Source of the DNA: an uncultured Collinsella sp.
GTDB lineage: Bacteria; Actinomycetota; Coriobacteriia; Coriobacteriales; Coriobacteriaceae
Assembly (NCBI GenBank): GCA_905207425.1
Contig: CAJLLB010000015.1
Location: forward strand, 1-26,170
Reading direction: 5' to 3'
Length of the DNA: 26,170 bases
This document shows, in pieces, positions 22,842 to 26,170 of the stretch. Below the pieces are notes generated by a model, which was given only the letters and a program-made list of their open reading frames with translations, was not told the origin of the DNA and made no database searches. The translations under genes and the position numbers were made by a program. Each line of letters opens with the position of its first letter. Within the stretch, counting starts at the first letter, position 1.

Positions 22842-24648
22842 AACCCTCATGGGCAGCATCCGCGACTATATGAAAGTCACCGTTGCCACGCCGCTGCTCG
22901 TGCTTGGCGAGGTGCTCTGCGAAATGCTGATTCCATTTATCACCGCCAACCTGATCGACGCCATCAAAGACGGCGCCACCGTAGCCGAGATGCTTCCCAC
23001 CGCAGGCTTTTTGGTGCTCATCGCGCTGACGTCGCTTGCTTTTGGCGCCGCTGCCGGCGTCACCTGCAGCCATGCGAGTTGCGGCTTTGCCAAGAACCTG
23101 CGTCACGACCTGTTCTACAAGATCCAGACGTTCAGCTTTGCCAACATCGATGAGTTCTCGAGCTCCTCGCTCGTCACGCGTCTGACCACTGACATCAACA
23201 ACGTTCAACAGGCCTTTATGATGATCATCCGTATCGCCGTGCGCGCGCCGCTGGTCTTGATCTTCGCCTTTACCATGGCATTTATCATGGGCGGCAGCGT
23301 CGCCATGGTCTACCTGGTCATCATTCCGCTGCTGGGCTTTGGACTGTTCTTTATCATCTTTAAGGTACGCCCCATCTTCTCGCGCGTGTTCCACAAGTAC
23401 GACGCCCTTAACGAGTCCGTCGAGGAAAACGTCACCGGCATGCGCGTGGTCAAGAGCTACGTGCGCGAAGACTTTGAGAAGGAGAAGTTCGCCACCGCCG
23501 CGCACGACGTCCAGATGGACTTCACCCGCGCCGAGAAGCTGCTCGCCTTTAACAACCCCATGATGAACATCTGCGTCAACGGCGCATTTGTCATCATCAT
23601 CTACCTGGGATCCAAGCTCATCATCACGAGCCAGGGCACGCTGTTCGACGTGGGCCAGCTCTCCTCGATCTTTACCTATGGCTTCGCGATCCTCATGAGC
23701 CTGATGCAGCTGTCGATGATCTTTGTCATGGTGACCATGGCCGACGAATCGGCGCACCGCATTACCGAGGTGCTGGCCGCCGAGCCCACGATCGCCGATC
23801 CCGCCGAGCCCGTGCTCGAGGTTGCCGACGGTTCCATCGACTTTGACCACGTGAGCTTTAAGTATTCCGCGCATGCGAAGCGCCAGGCGCTCGACGATAT
23901 CGACCTGCACATTAAGAGCGGCGAGACCATCGGTATCATCGGCGGTACCGGCTCGGCCAAGTCCACGCTTGTAAACCTCATCGCCCGTCTGTACGACGCC
24001 ACCGAAGGCACCGTGCGCGTGGGCGGCATGGACGTACGCGACTACGACCTGGACGCGCTGCGCCACCAAGTGGCCATGGTGCTGCAGAAAAACGTGCTGT
24101 TTAGCGGCACCATTGCCGAGAACCTGCGCTGGGGCGACCCGAACGCCACCGACGAGGAAGTCCGCGAGGCGGCACATCTGGCCTGCGCCGACGAGTTTGT
24201 CGATGGCTTCCCCAAGGGCTATGACACCTGGATCGAACAGGGCGGCTCCAATGTTTCCGGCGGTCAGAAGCAGCGCCTGTGCATTGCGCGTGCCCTGCTG
24301 CGTCGCCCCAAGATCTTAATCCTGGACGACTCCACCAGCGCTGTCGACACCAAGACCGACGCCAAGATTCGCGCAGGGTTGGCAAGCTATCTGCCCAACA
24401 CGACCAAGCTCATCATCGCCCAGCGCATCAGCTCCGTGCAGGACGCAGACCGCATCATCGTCATGGAGGGTGGCCGTATCGCGCAGATCGGCAACCATGA
24501 CGAGCTGCTCAAGACGAGCGAGATCTACCGCGAGACCTTTACCTCGCAAAACAAGATGTCTGCCGAGGGCGAAGGGGCCGTCGAGGCCGACACCGAGGCA
24601 TCCGCAACACAAGCTCAGACCCAGGAAGGAGGCGAGGCACATGAGTAA
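22834..24648 (+). CDS. Heterodimeric ABC exporter, subunit with degenerate nucleotide site
   Basis: A 604-aa half-transporter with an N-terminal six-helix membrane domain (about 15-310) and a C-terminal ATPase domain (about 330-570). The Walker A is GGTGSAKST (370-378), with Ala instead of Gly before Lys376. The signature is VSGGQ (474-478). The Walker B is LILDDSTSAVD, with Asp499 where the catalytic Glu is normal. The H-loop is IAQRISS, with Gln530 in place of His. This combination is typical of the non-catalytic partner in exporters such as TM287/288 and BmrCD. Start at 22834 has GGGAGG 6 nt upstream and overlaps marR by 8 nt. The stop overlaps the next subunit by 8 nt (ATGAGTAA). The C-terminal 40 residues are an acidic, Ala/Thr/Gln-rich tail. 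It is probably a multidrug or lipid exporter, substrate unknown. Confidence 0.94.
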   Translation: MIKTLMGSIRDYMKVTVATPLLVLGEVLCEMLIPFITANLIDAIKDGATVAEMLPTAGFLVLIALTSLAFGAAAGVTCSHASCGFAKNLRHDLFYKIQTFSFANIDEFSSSSLVTRLTTDINNVQQAFMMIIRIAVRAPLVLIFAFTMAFIMGGSVAMVYLVIIPLLGFGLFFIIFKVRPIFSRVFHKYDALNESVEENVTGMRVVKSYVREDFEKEKFATAAHDVQMDFTRAEKLLAFNNPMMNICVNGAFVIIIYLGSKLIITSQGTLFDVGQLSSIFTYGFAILMSLMQLSMIFVMVTMADESAHRITEVLAAEPTIADPAEPVLEVADGSIDFDHVSFKYSAHAKRQALDDIDLHIKSGETIGIIGGTGSAKSTLVNLIARLYDATEGTVRVGGMDVRDYDLDALRHQVAMVLQKNVLFSGTIAENLRWGDPNATDEEVREAAHLACADEFVDGFPKGYDTWIEQGGSNVSGGQKQRLCIARALLRRPKILILDDSTSAVDTKTDAKIRAGLASYLPNTTKLIIAQRISSVQDADRIIVMEGGRIAQIGNHDELLKTSEIYRETFTSQNKMSAEGEGAVEADTEASATQAQTQEGGEAHE

Positions 24649-26170
24649 GGCAACGACCGCCGAGCGCGCGCTCAACCGCAAGGGTGGCACCATGTCGCGC
24701 CTCATCAAGACGCTCTTTGGCTTCTACCCCGTGCTTTTGCCCCTCGTCGTCGTCGGCGTGGTGCTCTGCGCCATCATCAACTCCATCGGCGCGACCTTCC
24801 TTCAGAGCGCTCTGCAGATTATTAGCGAATCGTGGCAGTCGGGCGATTGGGAAGCCGCACAGCCCAAGATCGCACAGCTCGTGACCACCCTCGCCTGCAT
24901 CTACGGCGTCGGCATCCTGTCTTCGCTCTTCTGGAACCGCGCCATGGCCATCGTCACGCAGGGCTCGCTCGAGAAGCTGCGCGAGAAGATGTTCAACCGC
25001 ATGCAGGACCTGCCGATTCGCTACTTCGACACGCACCAGCGCGGCGACATCATGAGCCACTACACCAACGACATCGACACGCTGCGCCAGATGATCAGCC
25101 AGTCGCTGCCCAACCTGCTCATGACGACCATCGTCATCGTCACGGTGTTCTTTATCATGCTGTACTACAGCGTTTGGATGTGCCTGGTCATTGTGGCAGG
25201 CGTCGCCTTTATGACCTTTATGACCAAGCTGCTCGGCTCCAACTCCGCGCGCTTCTTCATTGCGCAGCAGACCGAGCTCGGCGTGGTCGAGGGTCATATC
25301 GAGGAAGTCATGAACGGCCAGAAGGTCGTCAAGGCATTCTGCCACGAGTCTGCCGCCGAGGCCGATTTTGACGAGCGCAACGAAAAGCTCTTCGAGGTCT
25401 CGCAGATGGCCAACATGTACGCCAACATCCTCATGCCCATCCTTATGAACCTGGGCAACCTGCTCTACGTGCTGGTCGCACTGGCAGGCGGCATTTTCCT
25501 GGCGCTGGGCGTGCCCAACCTGAGCATCTCGGGCATGACGCTGTCCATCGCCGTCGTGGTGCCGTTCCTCAACATGACCAAGCAGTTCTGCGGACAGATT
25601 GGTCAAATCTCGCAGCAGATCAACGCCGTGGTCATGGGCCTCGCCGGCGCCGACCGCATCTTTGAGCTCATCGACGAGAAGCCCGAGACCGACGAAGGCT
25701 ACGTGACGCTCGTCAACGCGCAGGTGAACCCCGATACCTGGCAGCTCGAGGAGGCCGACCACCACACCGGCATGTGGGCGTGGAAACATCCGCACCGCGC
25801 AACCGGCGAGATCGAGTACGTGCCGCTGCGCGGCGACCTGGTCATGGACAACGTGGACTTTGGATACACACCCGACCACGAGGTGCTGCACGGCGTGTCC
25901 GTGTTTGCCAAGCCGGGTCAGAAGGTCGCGTTTGTCGGCGCCACCGGTGCCGGCAAGACGACCATCACCAACCTCATCAACCGCTTCTATGACATCGCCG
26001 ATGGCAAGATCCGCTACGACGGCATCAACGTCAACAAGATCCGCAAGGCCGATCTGCGCCGCTCGCTGGGCGTGGTGCTGCAGGACGTGAACCTGTTCAC
26101 CGGCACCGTGATGGATAACATCCGCTACGGCAACCTGGACGCCACCGACGAGGAGTGCATCGCGGCAGGC
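24641..26170 (+). CDS. Heterodimeric ABC exporter, second subunit (truncated by window end)
   Basis: Partner half-transporter; 510 codons are visible before the window ends. It starts at an ATG overlapping the previous stop (ATGAGTAA), with GGAGGCGAGG just upstream. The membrane domain (about 25-330) contains the coupling-helix region DLPIRYFDTHQRGDIMSHYTND'-type motif (key residues RYFDTHQRGDIMS). A linker of about 60 aa (near 350-410, with the charged stretch EEADHHTGMWAWKHPHR) precedes the ATPase domain and is longer than usual. The Walker A is canonical, GATGAGKTT (433-441, Lys439), and the Q-loop is VLQDVNLFTGTV. Walker B, signature and H-loop fall beyond the window. Together with the upstream degenerate subunit it should supply the single catalytic ATP site. 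Confidence 0.93.
   Translation, partial: MSKATTAERALNRKGGTMSRLIKTLFGFYPVLLPLVVVGVVLCAIINSIGATFLQSALQIISESWQSGDWEAAQPKIAQLVTTLACIYGVGILSSLFWNRAMAIVTQGSLEKLREKMFNRMQDLPIRYFDTHQRGDIMSHYTNDIDTLRQMISQSLPNLLMTTIVIVTVFFIMLYYSVWMCLVIVAGVAFMTFMTKLLGSNSARFFIAQQTELGVVEGHIEEVMNGQKVVKAFCHESAAEADFDERNEKLFEVSQMANMYANILMPILMNLGNLLYVLVALAGGIFLALGVPNLSISGMTLSIAVVVPFLNMTKQFCGQIGQISQQINAVVMGLAGADRIFELIDEKPETDEGYVTLVNAQVNPDTWQLEEADHHTGMWAWKHPHRATGEIEYVPLRGDLVMDNVDFGYTPDHEVLHGVSVFAKPGQKVAFVGATGAGKTTITNLINRFYDIADGKIRYDGINVNKIRKADLRRSLGVVLQDVNLFTGTVMDNIRYGNLDATDEECIAAG

Noticed and set aside
22765-25891. Two 450-470-codon minus-strand ORFs opposite the exporter subunits
   Set aside because: Antisense shadows of well-supported ABC genes; His/Asp/Val-rich translation with no motifs.

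Overview
The window looks like chromosomal DNA of a high-GC gut actinobacterium of the Coriobacteriia, most likely Collinsella or a close relative. I infer this from base composition, strong GGAGG-type ribosome binding sites, the kind of giant repeat-built wall-anchored surface protein present, and the general gene content. No database search was possible, so the genus is a judgement.

Layout. Positions 33-10407 (minus strand) hold one huge surface-protein locus. It has a secreted head with a fibro-slime/PA14-like domain and a SpaA/CnaB-like domain. A shaft of 18 consecutive pilin-type isopeptide domains follows, then a proline-rich wall spanner and an LPXTG-like sorting signal that reads LPNMG. 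In this sequence the locus is broken into two reading frames by a single-base shift near 8850-8865. A run of nine G residues lies between its best ribosome binding site/start and the signal peptide, where any change that is not a multiple of three stops translation within a few codons. Next, all on the minus strand, come an M20 metallopeptidase (10595-12022), a polar amino-acid ABC importer operon (lipoprotein 14046-14972, permease 12888-14036, ATPase 12080-12865), an aldose-1-epimerase-like enzyme (15236-16129) and an unrecognised acidic single-pass membrane protein (16243-17112). On the plus strand follow an MFS exporter (17374-18615) and a low-molecular-weight phosphotyrosine phosphatase (18661-19107). 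A minus-strand AAA_14/DUF4143 ATPase (19293-20654) comes next, with three 33-nt-spaced repeats in its leader. Then a pyridoxal/pyridoxamine kinase-like gene overlaps a TIGR04076-like small protein (minus, 20838-21984). Last, on the plus strand, a MarR regulator is translationally coupled to a heterodimeric ABC exporter (22335 to the window end), whose second subunit runs off the edge.

How the parts work together. The surface protein is probably an adhesin or pilus-like fibre whose production can switch by G-tract slippage. The importer operon is a self-contained uptake system. The MarR-ABC-ABC operon is a typical self-regulated exporter: the first subunit carries the degenerate nucleotide-site residues and the second carries a canonical Walker A.

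Between genes there is a family of short palindromes (arms close to ATGTGACAAAGGGA) that recurs five times, mostly just beyond stop codons, together with several other long inverted repeats. No tRNA, rRNA, CRISPR array or transposase gene was seen. The many long ORFs opposite the real genes are judged to be shadows of GC-biased coding.
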